Source: Bacillus sp. ISL-45 (GTDB taxonomy: Bacteria; Bacillota; Bacilli; Bacillales; Cytobacillaceae). Taken from it: a stretch of DNA of 64,000 bases. Positions 54,441 through 63,562 of this stretch are shown in pieces. The notes under the pieces were generated by a model, which saw only the letters and a list, made by a program, of their open reading frames with translations, had not been told where the DNA came from and ran no database searches. The stretch covers positions 1 to 64,000 of the forward strand of contig NZ_JAGGQQ010000013.1 of assembly GCF_018613195.1 (NCBI RefSeq). The letters run 5' to 3'. How positions within the stretch are numbered: position 1 is the stretch's first letter; every line of letters starts with the position of its first letter. The translations under genes were made by a program, and so were the position numbers.

Positions 54441-54611
54441 TTTCTTATCAAGAGAGGCGGAGGGACTGGCCCTATGAAGCCTCGGCAGCGGACTCACATT
54501 GAGGACTGTGCCAAATCCAGCAAGCATGAGCTTGGGAGATAAGAAGAGAAATTGTCCAGCAATCGTTGCGGCATGCCCTCTTCCTGTTTCCAGGAAGAGG
54601 GCTTTTTTTAT
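54441..54611 (+). promoter_or_regulatory. SAM-I riboswitch (S-box) 2 with terminator
   Basis: Aptamer 54441-54549 repeats the core of the first (TTCTTATCAAGAGAGG, GGGACTGGCCCTATGAAGCC, CCAAATCCAGCAAGCATGAG). A very strong terminator GCCCTCTTCCTG-TTTC-CAGGAAGAGGGC with seven T follows (54575-54611), 22 nt before metN. Nearly the same loop sequences as copy 1 suggest a local duplication. Confidence 0.95.
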
Positions 54612-54633
54612 AATCCACAAAGGAGGAAGACTG

Positions 54634-55665
54634 ATGATCACATTTGAGCAAGTGGAAAAAGTGTATGAAAGCCGCGGGAACAAGGTAGCGGCACTGAATG
54701 GAATTGATCTGGAAATCAAAGAAGGAGAGATATTCGGAGTCATTGGTTTTAGCGGTGCAGGAAAAAGCTCGCTGATCCGCTGTGTAAATTTACTGGAACG
54801 GCCCACATCAGGCAGGGTGATTGTGGATGGCTGCGACATGACTTCCCTTTCAGTAAAAGAAGTCAGGGAGATAAAAAAGAATATCGGCATGGTATTCCAG
54901 CATTTCAATCTGTTAAACTCGAAAACTGTTTTTGATAATGTCGCGATGCCGCTCATTCTCGCAAAACTTCCAAAAGCCAAAATTAAAGAGCGGGTCTATC
55001 AGCTCCTCGATTTTGTCGGCCTGGCTGATAAAGCTGACAATTATCCAGACCAGCTATCGGGAGGCCAGAAGCAGCGAATCGGAATTGCCCGGGCTCTGGC
55101 AACTCAGCCGAAAATCCTGCTTTGCGATGAAGCGACATCTGCGCTTGATCCGCAGACAACCAGTTCGATCCTGCAGCTTTTGAAAAAAATCAACAAGGAG
55201 TACAACATAACGATTTTAATCATTACCCATGAAATGTCCGTCATCCGTGAAATTTGTGACAGAGTTGCTGTCATCGAGGATGGAAGAATCATCGAAGAAG
55301 ACACTGTCTTCAGTGTTTTTTCAGCTCCTAAAACAGAAACTGCAAGAAATTTCGTCAGCACCATCATGAATGACAGTATTCCTGATTCCGTGCACAGGAT
55401 TATTGAAGGACACTCAGGACTGAATAAGGTATTCCGAATCAATTTTGTCGGTGATTCAGCCGGTCAGCCGCTTCTTTCCCAGCTATCAAAGAAATTCGAT
55501 ATCAATGTCAATGTTCTTTTCGGCAATATCACAGAGCTTCAGGGTATACCTTTCGGAAACCTGATTGTCGAGTTCCAGGGCAGTGATAAAGAAATTTTGA
55601 GAGCTCTTAATTTTATCGATCAACAAAAAGTAAGCATAAAGGAAGTGACAGCACATGCTAGTTAA
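54634..55665 (+). CDS. metN: methionine ABC transporter ATPase
   Basis: 343 aa starting at 54634 after AAAGGAGGAAG. ABC domain about 1-240: Walker A GFSGAGKSS, signature LSGGQKQRIGIARAL, Walker B ILLCDEATSALDP, H-loop IITHEM. The C-terminal NIL domain (about 265-340, VFRINFVGDSAGQPLLSQL) binds methionine and gives feedback inhibition of transport. It overlaps metP by 11 nt. Expression depends on the two SAM riboswitches upstream, so the importer is made when SAM is low. Confidence 0.95.
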   Translation: MITFEQVEKVYESRGNKVAALNGIDLEIKEGEIFGVIGFSGAGKSSLIRCVNLLERPTSGRVIVDGCDMTSLSVKEVREIKKNIGMVFQHFNLLNSKTVFDNVAMPLILAKLPKAKIKERVYQLLDFVGLADKADNYPDQLSGGQKQRIGIARALATQPKILLCDEATSALDPQTTSSILQLLKKINKEYNITILIITHEMSVIREICDRVAVIEDGRIIEEDTVFSVFSAPKTETARNFVSTIMNDSIPDSVHRIIEGHSGLNKVFRINFVGDSAGQPLLSQLSKKFDINVNVLFGNITELQGIPFGNLIVEFQGSDKEILRALNFIDQQKVSIKEVTAHAS

Positions 55666-56305
55666 CTCAGAGCAAATTATTCAGGCTTTAATTGAAACAC
55701 TTCAAATGGTGGCGTTCTCGCTTCTGTTTTCGGCAGTCCTCGGAGTGCCGCTGGGAATCGCGCTTGTGGTCACCAGGAAAGGCCATTTGCTTGAAAATGC
55801 ACCTGTCTTCAATGTACTCAACAGCGTTATCAACGTCTTCCGCTCTGTGCCATTCATCATCCTGCTGGTCGCAATCATACCGCTGACCCGGCTGATTGTT
55901 GGCACGTCAATTGGTACAGCCGCGGCTGTCGTGCCGCTCGTCTTCTATGCAGGTCCGTATATTGCCAGATTGGTAGAGAATTCCCTGCTGGAAGTGGATC
56001 CGGGCGTGATTGAGGCAGCCGAATCAATGGGAGCCACTCCCTGGCAGATTGTCTTCAAATTCATTCTACCCGAAGCGATGAGCTCGCTGATCCTCGCTTT
56101 TACGATTGCGACTGTTGGATTGATTGGTGCATCAGCAATGGCCGGGGCAATCGGCGGCGGCGGACTGGGCGACCTGGCGATTACATATGGCTACCAGCGT
56201 TTTGATACCCAGACGATGTTCATCACCGTTGGCATCTTGATTGTTATGGTACAGGGACTTCAATCCCTTGGAAATATATCAGCTAAAAAAATCAGAAGAA
56301 GATAA
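55655..56305 (+). CDS. metP: methionine ABC transporter permease
   Basis: 216 aa with five transmembrane helices; FRSVPFIILLVAIIPLTRLIVGTSIG and the EAA loop EAAESMGATPWQIVFKFILPEA (about 126-147) are typical of MetI/MetP. GAIGGGGLGDLAITYGYQRF near the end is strongly conserved in the family. Forms the channel with MetN and receives methionine from MetQ. Overlaps metN at its start. Confidence 0.95.
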   Translation: MLVNSEQIIQALIETLQMVAFSLLFSAVLGVPLGIALVVTRKGHLLENAPVFNVLNSVINVFRSVPFIILLVAIIPLTRLIVGTSIGTAAAVVPLVFYAGPYIARLVENSLLEVDPGVIEAAESMGATPWQIVFKFILPEAMSSLILAFTIATVGLIGASAMAGAIGGGGLGDLAITYGYQRFDTQTMFITVGILIVMVQGLQSLGNISAKKIRRR

Positions 56306-56321
56306 CCAGGAGGAAAACAAA

Positions 56322-57158
56322 ATGAAAAAACTTTTATTAACATTGATCGTACTTAGTTTGGCAGTATTCAGCTCTGCATGTTCCAGTTCTTCATCATCCG
56401 CGAAAAGCGAAGAAACCGTCAAAGTGAAACTTGGCGTCAGCGGCACGGATCACAGGGTCTGGGATTTTGTCGCTAAAAAAGCGGAAAAAGAAGGAATTGA
56501 TGTCGAAATCGTCACTTTCTCAGACTATGTCCAGCCAAACCTTGCCCTAGCCGAAGGTGAATTGGATGCCAACTCATTCCAGACTGTTTCCTATTTTGAT
56601 GCGTTTATCAAGGAACATAATTTAAATCTTGTACCAATCGCTACTACTGTGATCGCACCAATGGGTATTTACTCAGATAAATACAAAGACGTGAAAGATA
56701 TTCCGGAAGGCGGAAAGATTGCCCTTGCAAATGAAGCTACGAATATGGGAAGAGGACTTCTGTTACTCCAGGAAGCTGGTTTGATCAAGCTTGAGGACGG
56801 CTTCGATGGCATAGGCTCCCTCGATAAAATCGTTGAGAATCCGAAGAATCTTGAACTTGTTACGCTTGTTGCCGGACAGACTCCGAGGGTACTGCCTGAT
56901 GTGGCAGCATCCATAGTCAATAATGGAATCGCAGTCGACGCAGGACTTACACCGAAGAAGGATGCGATCTTCCTTGAGAGTGCAACTGCCACTCCATATA
57001 TCAACATCATCGCAGTCCGTGAAGAAGACAAAGACAATAAAAGTTTGAAAAGATTAGCTGAACTTTACCAGGAGGATGACACAAAGGAGTTTATCGAGAA
57101 AGAGTACAAAGGAAATACAATTCCTACCTTTGTGCCGCTTAGCAATATTGGCTGGTAA
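56322..57158 (+). CDS. metQ: methionine-binding lipoprotein
   Basis: 278 aa from 56322, after CCAGGAGGAAAAC. Lipobox VFSSAC with Cys21 as the lipidated residue. NlpA/MetQ domain: KVKLGVSGTDHRVWDF, ANSFQTVSYFDAFIKEHNL and the methionine-site ALANEATNMGRGLLLLQ. It captures methionine outside the membrane for MetNP. Last gene of the riboswitch-controlled unit; a 9-bp inverted repeat follows. Confidence 0.95.
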   Translation: MKKLLLTLIVLSLAVFSSACSSSSSSAKSEETVKVKLGVSGTDHRVWDFVAKKAEKEGIDVEIVTFSDYVQPNLALAEGELDANSFQTVSYFDAFIKEHNLNLVPIATTVIAPMGIYSDKYKDVKDIPEGGKIALANEATNMGRGLLLLQEAGLIKLEDGFDGIGSLDKIVENPKNLELVTLVAGQTPRVLPDVAASIVNNGIAVDAGLTPKKDAIFLESATATPYINIIAVREEDKDNKSLKRLAELYQEDDTKEFIEKEYKGNTIPTFVPLSNIGW

Positions 57159-57177
57159 AAAGACATCGGCCATTCTG

Positions 57178-57212
57178 TGACCGTAATTTTGGAAACTTCC
57201 CTTTTACGGTCA
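57178..57212. repeat. 9-bp inverted repeat after metQ
   Basis: TGACCGTAA ... TTACGGTCA with a 17-nt loop and no T run. It could be an mRNA 3' stabilising hairpin or an operator. Its position between metQ and the M20 gene leaves both open. Confidence 0.5.
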
Positions 57213-57375
57213 TAATCCCAATCTTTTTGCGACCATATGGTGAATAATATCACCTTTATTGGGATACATCATCGAGCGTGCTGCGAGAACAATGTTATTT
57301 TTTCAGTCCAAAGAGATTGCACAAGTTGGATCAATATCATCCATTTTTCAAAATACAACTCAAGGAGGATTCAGG

Positions 57376-58590
57376 ATGACAACACCAGTTAAAGTACTTA
57401 AGGAGTTAAAGGAAATTATTACAGGTAACGTTGAGCTTAATAAGGAACTTTACTTATCGACCAGCCATGATATCCATGAAAGACCGGAAATCGGCAATGA
57501 AGAATTTTTCGCCTCTGCCCGGCTTATCAAGATTTTAGAGGATGAAGGTTTTCAAGTAGAAAAAGCTGTGGCGGGACACCAAACCTCCTTTGTTGCACGG
57601 AAAAAGGCTGAAAAAGGTGGACCATCAATCGCCTTTCTGGCAGAATATGATGCCCTTCCGGGGTTAGGCCATGCTTGCGGTCATAACATCATTGGCACGA
57701 CAAGTGTTGCCGCTGCGATCGCGCTAAGCAAAGTGCTGGATGAAACTGGCGGTGAAGCGGTCGTATTTGGAACGCCTGCCGAGGAAGGCGGCCCTAACGG
57801 AAGCGCTAAAGGAAGCTTTGTAAAGCATGGCCTTGTTGAGGGAATCGATGCGGCATTGATGCTGCACCCTTCCGGACAAACAAGGTTGACAACGTCTTCC
57901 CTTGCTGTTGATCCACTCGACTTTGAATTCATCGGCAAGCCAGCCCATGCAGCCGCATCGCCTCATGAAGGTATCAATGCACTGGATGCGGTGATCCAGC
58001 TTTTCAATGGTATTAATGCATTGAGACAGCAGTTGACTGATGACGTACGAATCCATGGAATCATCACCCATGGAGGTGATGCACCGAACATCATTCCTGA
58101 ATATGCAAAAGCAAGGTTCTTTATCCGGGCTGCAACACGGAACGGTTTAAATGAAGTAACCAGCCGTGTCAAAGCAGTCGCTGAAGGGGCAGCCCTGGCA
58201 ACAGGAGCAAAGCTGAATATTATTGCTTTCCAAAATGAGGTTGATAATCTTCTGTTGAATGATCGATATAATGAAGTTTTTAAAAATGTCATCGAAGACC
58301 TTGGGGAGACAGTTGCAATTGATGAAAGGGACGGAATTGGCTCAACCGATGCAGGCAATATCAGCCAGGTCGTGCCAACCATCCATCCTTATATCAAAAT
58401 TGGACCGGACAATCTTGTTGCCCATACTGTTCCATTCCGGGAAGCAGCCGCTTCTCATCAGGGGGATGAAGCCTTGCTTAAAGGGGCAAAAGCATTAGCT
58501 TTGACAGCTTTTCAATTAATCACAGACCAGGATTTATTAAAAGATATAAAGGCTGAATTCGAGAAAAGAAAAGCTGCGGAAAATAATTAA
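57376..58590 (+). CDS. M20 family amidohydrolase / metallopeptidase
   Basis: 404 aa from 57376, after CAAGGAGGATT. The metal-binding region reads AEYDALPGLGHACGHNIIGT (about residues 84-103), then TPAEEGGPNGSAKG (catalytic Glu) and HPSGQT; HAAASPHEGINALDAVIQLF is the dimerisation (lid) domain start. It resembles M20D amidohydrolases such as AbgB/YxeP, which deacylate N-acyl or peptide-linked amino acids. A role in releasing cysteine or methionine from N-acyl forms is suggested by its place 218 bp behind metQ, not shown by sequence. Confidence 0.9.
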   Translation: MTTPVKVLKELKEIITGNVELNKELYLSTSHDIHERPEIGNEEFFASARLIKILEDEGFQVEKAVAGHQTSFVARKKAEKGGPSIAFLAEYDALPGLGHACGHNIIGTTSVAAAIALSKVLDETGGEAVVFGTPAEEGGPNGSAKGSFVKHGLVEGIDAALMLHPSGQTRLTTSSLAVDPLDFEFIGKPAHAAASPHEGINALDAVIQLFNGINALRQQLTDDVRIHGIITHGGDAPNIIPEYAKARFFIRAATRNGLNEVTSRVKAVAEGAALATGAKLNIIAFQNEVDNLLLNDRYNEVFKNVIEDLGETVAIDERDGIGSTDAGNISQVVPTIHPYIKIGPDNLVAHTVPFREAAASHQGDEALLKGAKALALTAFQLITDQDLLKDIKAEFEKRKAAENN

Positions 58591-58609
58591 TTCCTATTTA
58601 CTTCATATG

Positions 58610-58640
58610 AGAACCCTTGTACAATCGCAAGGGTTCTTTA
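58610..58640 (+). terminator. terminator after the M20 gene
   Basis: AGAACCCTTG-TACAATCG-CAAGGGTTCT then TTATAA. Confidence 0.85.
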
Positions 58641-58690
58641 TAATGTTCGAAGTCAGCTATCCTTGATTGGCCCATTAATATAACTAGCTC

Positions 58691-58730
58691 AAACAAAAGA
58701 ACAGAAGCAAGACTACTTCTGTTCTTTTGA
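58691..58730 (-). terminator. terminator overlapping the 40-aa gene end
   Basis: Minus strand AAAAGAACAGAAG-TAGTCTTG-CTTCTGTTCTTTT. The stop codon of the 40-aa gene lies in the loop. Confidence 0.82.
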
Positions 58731-58835
58731 TCCTGCCACACTGATTAAGAAATCAATTGCTTCCATTTCTTCACGGGTCAAATACTGTCCTATATCTGGA
58801 TTCTTCAAAATGGCTTCTGCTTGTTCGATCGTCAT
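58713..58835 (-). CDS. 40-aa small protein
   Basis: ATG after AGGAGAG. The sequence MTIEQAEAILKNPDIGQYLT then REEMEAIDFLISVAGSKEQK is acidic and helical, probably two short helices. The end runs into a strong terminator. No family name is known to me. Translation start and terminator support a real gene. Confidence 0.68.
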   Translation of the reverse strand: MTIEQAEAILKNPDIGQYLTREEMEAIDFLISVAGSKEQK

Positions 58836-58999
58836 TAGATTCTCTCCTGAACTAAAATTATTCCTTCTATACTATCGGATGAGAATGGGTGTTTTTTAAT
58901 ACCCACTACACTAATCCGGATTACGCCCCTGAAAGCAGCATTCGATTGATTTAAACCGCGAACTGCTTTCCTTCTATTCAAAAAATACTAAAAACTTAA

Positions 59000-59028
59000 T
59001 TGACTTGTGAAGAGTTAGTAGATATAGT
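59000..59028 (+). promoter_or_regulatory. sigma-A promoter of brnQ
   Basis: -35 TTGACT (59000-59005), 17-nt spacer, -10 TATAGT (59023-59028). The leader to 59227 is about 190 nt long, but no T-box core or other riboswitch that I know is visible. Confidence 0.75.
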
Positions 59029-59227
59029 AGTGTGTATTATTCTTCTTTTGGGTTGCATGAGAAGAAAGGCTACATTTCCTTGTGATTCACTGAACAAGAC
59101 TTGACTGCCTTTCCAGCGATTGGAATTTTCTTTCCTGTTTATGAGGATTTATAGAAATTTCTCCTGATCCACCTAAAGAAGTGCTTGAACCAGAATTCAC
59201 AACATCAAGAAGAGGAGACAAGTGTAT

Positions 59228-60592
59228 ATGCAGCAAAAAATTTCGTTTTCAACCTATGCCCTGATTGGGACCATGCTATTTGGAATGTACTTTGGAGCGG
59301 GGAATTTGATATTTCCTATTCAACTAGGGCAGCTGGCAGGCACAAACTTCTGGCCAGCATTAATTGGATTCCTTGTAACAGCCATCGGCCTTCCTTTTTT
59401 AGGCATATTGGCGATTGGCCTTTCAGGAAGCACTGGTCTGCGTGATCTAGCCAGCAGAGTGCACCCTATTTTTGGTATCGGCTTTGCGACAGTTCTTTAC
59501 TTGACGATTGGGCCCTTTTTCGCGATTCCACGAACCGCCACTGTTCCATTCGTTGTTGGCTTTGAACCCTATATTGCTCCAGGACAAGCTGGTTTGTGGC
59601 TGGGGATTTTCAGTTTCGTTTTCTTTGCCATCGTTTACTTCTTCTCACTGCATCCTGCGAAGGTGATGGACTACATTGGGAAATACCTAACACCCGCTTT
59701 TCTTGTATTTTTATTTTTATTAATTGGCATCTCCATCATGAAGCCTATGGGCAGCTTCGGGGAACCGAGCGGTGCTTATGCAGATTTAGCTTTTATGACA
59801 GGATTCAAAGAGGGATATAATACAATGGATGCCCTTGCCTCCCTGGCATTTGGAATTGTTGTCATCAATGCCATTAAAGGCCAAGGAATAACCAGCACAA
59901 AGGATATTGCCAGGGCTACATTGAAATCTGGTATCTTCGCAATGACATTGATGATGCTGATATACGGACTTATAACATATATGGGCGCTTCCAGCGCATT
60001 GGTTATTGGAACATTCGAGAATGGCGGACAGATTTTTTCTGCAGTCGCCAAACACTATTTTGGGCCCTACGGTGCAATCCTGCTGGCTATCATTATTGTT
60101 CTTGCATGTTTAAAAACAAGCATTGGGTTAATCACGGCATGCAGCGAGTTTTTTCATGATTTATTACCAAAGGTTTCTTATCAAAGGTTTGTGCTTCTTC
60201 TTTGCATCGTTTCTTTCACAATCGCAAACTTTGGTTTGAACAATATCATCCAATTTGCTGTACCTGTTTTAATGTTCCTGTACCCATTAGCAATCATCCT
60301 CATCTTATTAACTCTGATATCACCGCTTTTCGGAAATAAGCAAAGCGTATATGCGGCTTCAATAGCGATGACATTCTTTGTGAGTGTTTTTGATGGCTAT
60401 AGCGCTTTGGTCGTTAATCTGCCGAATATAGATATTTCTTTATTCAACTCTGTAACGTCTATATACAAGGATTATCTACCTCTATACGCTATTGGTCTTG
60501 GCTGGATCATTCCAGCGTTCCTAGGTGCAGTCATCGGTTATATTTTGCCTAAAGCTCAATTACCGGTGAAAAAATACCAAAAAGAACTGTAG
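59228..60592 (+). CDS. brnQ: branched-chain amino acid transporter, BrnQ/LIVCS family
   Basis: 454 aa. ATG at 59228 is 9 nt past AGAGGAG; a GTG two codons earlier is too close. Twelve transmembrane helices. MLFGMYFGAGNLIFPIQLGQLAG near the start and PRTATVPFVVGFEPY are family signatures. It takes up leucine, isoleucine or valine with sodium. A monocistronic unit with promoter and terminator. Confidence 0.93.
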   Translation: MQQKISFSTYALIGTMLFGMYFGAGNLIFPIQLGQLAGTNFWPALIGFLVTAIGLPFLGILAIGLSGSTGLRDLASRVHPIFGIGFATVLYLTIGPFFAIPRTATVPFVVGFEPYIAPGQAGLWLGIFSFVFFAIVYFFSLHPAKVMDYIGKYLTPAFLVFLFLLIGISIMKPMGSFGEPSGAYADLAFMTGFKEGYNTMDALASLAFGIVVINAIKGQGITSTKDIARATLKSGIFAMTLMMLIYGLITYMGASSALVIGTFENGGQIFSAVAKHYFGPYGAILLAIIIVLACLKTSIGLITACSEFFHDLLPKVSYQRFVLLLCIVSFTIANFGLNNIIQFAVPVLMFLYPLAIILILLTLISPLFGNKQSVYAASIAMTFFVSVFDGYSALVVNLPNIDISLFNSVTSIYKDYLPLYAIGLGWIIPAFLGAVIGYILPKAQLPVKKYQKEL

Positions 60593-60612
60593 ATTTTTTC
60601 TGCAGTTCTTTT
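60580..60612 (+). terminator. terminator of brnQ
   Basis: AAAAGAACTGTAG-ATTTTTT-CTGCAGTTCTTTT; overlaps the stop codon region. Confidence 0.86.
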
Positions 60613-60681
60613 CTTTTCTTTTCCTACTTTAAATATTCAAAATTTTCAAAAGGAATCTACAAGCGGCTGCCCGGAAGCAAA

Positions 60682-60804
60682 TTATTTATTTTGTTTCCTT
60701 TGAGCTTTTAATGCTACCTTTTCAAAACCATTTCCTCTTTCCTCCGCAAATTCAATATCTGCTTTTGGCATAGCTTTATTGTGCTTTGGCTTATTTTTAG
60801 CCAT
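60682..60804 (-). CDS. 40-aa basic small protein
   Basis: ATG after GGTGGTGAAG. MAKNKPKHNKAMPKADIEFA then EERGNGFEKVALKAQRKQNK is strongly basic at both ends with an acidic middle, like small spore-associated or nucleic acid-binding peptides of Bacilli. I cannot name a family. Alone on the strand between convergent and divergent genes. Confidence 0.65.
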   Translation of the reverse strand: MAKNKPKHNKAMPKADIEFAEERGNGFEKVALKAQRKQNK

Positions 60805-61077
60805 TTTCTTCACCACCCATCATCCTTAATGTCATGTTTTTACCAAGTGCCAGTTACTCTATATTGGTGTCATCCGCCATTCTCTAGTTTGTGTTTCTTT
60901 TCTAAGGTTATGCTTTCCGTTCCAGGCAACGTGGATTACTTCTTATCATTTCTTATGCATTGAAAATTTGCTGGATGACGGAAATATTAGATGATGATTC
61001 GTAAAGATTGTTGTTAAAATCCTAAAGCCGATTTTAACGTATATAAAGTCATTTTGCTGGTCAGTATTAAGTTTGCA

Positions 61078-61173
61078 GGCTCTTTTCTCATTATAAAGAA
61101 TCAAGTTTGCAAAGAAAAAATGTCATTCAATCCTATTTTTTAGTCAATAGTAACAAAGTTTGAGAAAAGAGCC
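61078..61173. repeat. 13-bp inverted repeat enclosing 70 nt
   Basis: GGCTCTTTTCTCA (61078-61090) and TGAGAAAAGAGCC (61161-61173) are perfect complements; the right arm runs into TTTTT, terminator-like. A further hairpin GTTAAAATC-N8-GATTTTAAC lies just to the left. No coding sequence lies between 60805 and 61270. It may be a small non-coding RNA, a leader, or a MITE-like insertion. Confidence 0.55.
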
Positions 61174-61270
61174 TTTTTAAAAAAGGTATTTATCCCAAGA
61201 TACATATCCAGACATGTCCTTCTTACATGAATAAACTGATTATTAATAGGTATGAAAGGAGGTGATTTGG

Positions 61271-61834
61271 ATGGAAAGAAGAGAATTTGATGACTTTGGC
61301 AACCAGATGTCATTCCGATTTTCAAAACGCCGTCATGGACATGATAATCATAACCGGTTTGAAAGGGAATTTGAATCGAGTGACAATCACCATGGTGCAA
61401 GGAGAGAAGACCAACACTCTCGCCGAAGAGAGGTCGGAGGAATAAGCACTTCGATGTGCGAGAAGCTTGCCGACATTATCGGAGGAGATGTATTGACCGA
61501 TACTCCAGTCTGTGTTGTTTCTCGTCTCAGAAATATAAAAGCCACTATTTTAGGACGCCGTACACGTTCCCCGCTTGCGCTGCCATTTGCACTGTCCTTT
61601 GAAAATAAGAGAAATGGGAAGACACTTAATCTTGGTGAAACAGTAATTCTTCAAAAGGAAATTAACCCTTTCCTGACTGAATTGCGGAAAAGAGGCATCA
61701 TAGTAACTGCCGTCCATAACCACTGGCTTTTTGAAGACCCACGGTTAATGTATATGCATTGGGAAAACATTGGGGATCCATTTGAGTTTGCTAAAGACAG
61801 CATTGAAGCCGCTAAAGACGCTGGTTTATTCTAA
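61271..61834 (+). CDS. DUF1259 domain protein with His/Arg-rich N-terminus
   Basis: 187 aa from the ATG at 61271, after AAGGAGGTGA. Residues 1-60 are a low-complexity, charged tail rich in Arg, His, Asp and Glu (RRHGHDNHNRFE, DNHHGARRED). The rest is a DUF1259 (LpqO/LppY) domain: CEKLADIIGGDVLTDTPVCV, ALPFALSFEN, and VTAVHNHWLFEDPRLMYMHW, which looks like a metal-ligand His/Glu/His set. No signal peptide. Function unknown. The His-rich tail may bind metal. It is flanked by a structured upstream region and a terminator. Confidence 0.8.
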   Translation: MERREFDDFGNQMSFRFSKRRHGHDNHNRFEREFESSDNHHGARREDQHSRRREVGGISTSMCEKLADIIGGDVLTDTPVCVVSRLRNIKATILGRRTRSPLALPFALSFENKRNGKTLNLGETVILQKEINPFLTELRKRGIIVTAVHNHWLFEDPRLMYMHWENIGDPFEFAKDSIEAAKDAGLF

Positions 61835-61917
61835 TAGAAATACCCTATGAACTAGTAAATCTAACTTCTTTAAGATTTTTATCCCTATACCATTTGTCAT
61901 GCCACTTACCAGCCAAT

Positions 61918-61955
61918 AAAAATGCTGCCGATGAAATTAACGGCAGCATTTTTTA
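61918..61955. terminator. terminator between DUF1259 gene and cystine importer
   Basis: AAATGCTGCCG-ATGAAATTA-CGGCAGCATTTTTT, A-rich on the left and T-rich on the right, so usable from both sides. Confidence 0.88.
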
Positions 61956-62092
61956 TATAGGGACACTTCAGCAATACAATGTCATTTCTTCTAATTTTGT
62001 TTGTCCGCATGCTTCCAGGACAAGGACCAAACTTCTTGGGTATCTCCCTGTTCGATAACTGTCTTATAGTTTAGGTTGACAAAAGAACTGTC

Positions 62093-62827
62093 TTACTGAA
62101 TCATCCGCAGAAATTGTTTTGTACGGTCAGCTGTTGGATTGGTGAAAATACTGTCAGGTGCTCCCCGTTCAACGATAACACCGCCGTCCATAAAAATTAC
62201 TTCATCAGCTGCTTCCTGGGCAAATCGCATCTCATGAGTTACTACGACCATTGTCATGCCCTCGTTTGCCAGGTCCTTCATAACTTTTAATACTTCCCCA
62301 ACAAGTTCAGGATCCAGGGCAGATGTCGGCTCGTCAAACAACATCACTTCTGGTTCCATCGCTAGCGCCCTTGCAATCCCTACACGTTGCTGCTGGCCGC
62401 CTGACAGTTGAAATGGATAAAAATCCATTTTGTCAGAAAGCCCCACTTTTTCCAGAAAGAATGCTGCTTTCTGGCGCGCCTTATCTTTCGTTTCTTTTTT
62501 AACGGTTACCGGTCCTTCCAAAACATTCTCCAATGCCGTCATATGAGGAAAGAGATTATATCCTTGAAATACCATCCCGGTAAGACGGCGGAACGATGAA
62601 ATGGATTTTGGAGAAACCTTTGCTGAAAAGTCGATTTTCTGTCCGCCAATCGAAATCTTTCCTTCTGTTGGTGTTTCAAGGACATTCAGGCAGCGCAGAA
62701 ATGTTGTTTTGCCGGAACCTGAAGGACCGATAATAACGACAACTTTACCCTTGTCAATTTCAAGATCAAGTCCTTTTAATACTTCCAGCTGGTCAAAAGA
62801 TTTCCTTAAACCTTTAATAGAGATCAT
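62093..62827 (-). CDS. tcyC: amino acid ABC transporter ATPase, TcyC-like
   Basis: 244 aa. Walker [10 protein letters not shown] (about 33-41), Q-loop [13 protein letters not shown], signature [19 protein letters not shown], Walker [16 protein letters not shown]-loop VVTHEM. It matches the polar amino acid uptake ATPases. One permease and one binding protein lie upstream as in TcyABC, the L-cystine importer of B. subtilis. Last gene of the unit; 24 nt after tcyB. The cystine assignment rests on gene order and similarity, so the symbol is tentative. Confidence 0.85.
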   Translation of the reverse strand: MISIKGLRKSFDQLEVLKGLDLEIDKGKVVVIIGPSGSGKTTFLRCLNVLETPTEGKISIGGQKIDFSAKVSPKSISSFRRLTGMVFQGYNLFPHMTALENVLEGPVTVKKETKDKARQKAAFFLEKVGLSDKMDFYPFQLSGGQQQRVGIARALAMEPEVMLFDEPTSALDPELVGEVLKVMKDLANEGMTMVVVTHEMRFAQEAADEVIFMDGGVIVERGAPDSIFTNPTADRTKQFLRMIQ

Positions 62828-62851
62828 AAATATCCTCCTTTCACTGGCAAT

Positions 62852-63562
62852 TTACCGAGAAACATATCGGTCCAGCCGATTTTCAATTCTTCCCTGAGCA
62901 ATTGAAAGAATAAAACAGATAACCCAGTAAATGAGTGCTGCTTCAGTATAGAGAAGAAGAAATTCATAATTTGTAGTCGCAATTTCCTGTGCTCGCCGGA
63001 ACATTTCGGTTAATAGAATCATGGATGCAAGTGAAGTATCTTTTACTAAACTTATAAAAGTATTGGATAGGGGCGGAATGGATACCCTTGCCGCCTGAGG
63101 GATAATGATTCTCCTTAATACCTGCCTGCTGCTCATTCCTATGGAATATCCCGCCTCCCATTGGCCTTTTGGTATAGAAAGAATGGCTGCCCTTATAATT
63201 TCGGAAGCATATGCACCAACATTCAGGCTGAAACCGATTATCGCAGACGGCCACGGATCCAGAGTAAGCCCGATCGTAGGCAAACCATAGAACAAGATGA
63301 ATAATTGCACCAGCAAAGGTGTCCCTCTTATCGCGGAAACATAAACCCTGGCAATCATCCGGAAAATCTTCACGTCTGAAATCCTGGCAAGTGCAGTCAG
63401 GACGGCTAATCCTATTCCGCAAATAAAGGATATCAGTGTTAAGGGGATTGTATAAAAAATAGCCCCCTGTAATAGGGGGACAACTGAGTTTTGGGCAATT
63501 TCAATCAGTCTTGCCAACCTTTCAGGGTCAGCCAGTATGTTATTCAAGTACATTTTCATCAA
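62852..63562 (-). CDS. tcyB: amino acid ABC transporter permease, TcyB-like
   Basis: 236 aa with about five helices. [21 protein letters not shown] near the start, [22 protein letters not shown] and the coupling loop [22 protein letters not shown] are HisM/GlnP-type marks. It starts inside the last codons of the binding-protein gene (23-nt overlap), a sign of coupling. Product pairs with the TcyC-like ATPase. Confidence 0.88.
   Translation of the reverse strand: MMKMYLNNILADPERLARLIEIAQNSVVPLLQGAIFYTIPLTLISFICGIGLAVLTALARISDVKIFRMIARVYVSAIRGTPLLVQLFILFYGLPTIGLTLDPWPSAIIGFSLNVGAYASEIIRAAILSIPKGQWEAGYSIGMSSRQVLRRIIIPQAARVSIPPLSNTFISLVKDTSLASMILLTEMFRRAQEIATTNYEFLLLYTEAALIYWVICFILSIAQGRIENRLDRYVSR

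Noticed and set aside
59029-59227. T-box or other riboswitch in the brnQ leader
   Set aside because: No AGGGTGG-type T-box core, and no antiterminator-terminator pair seen.
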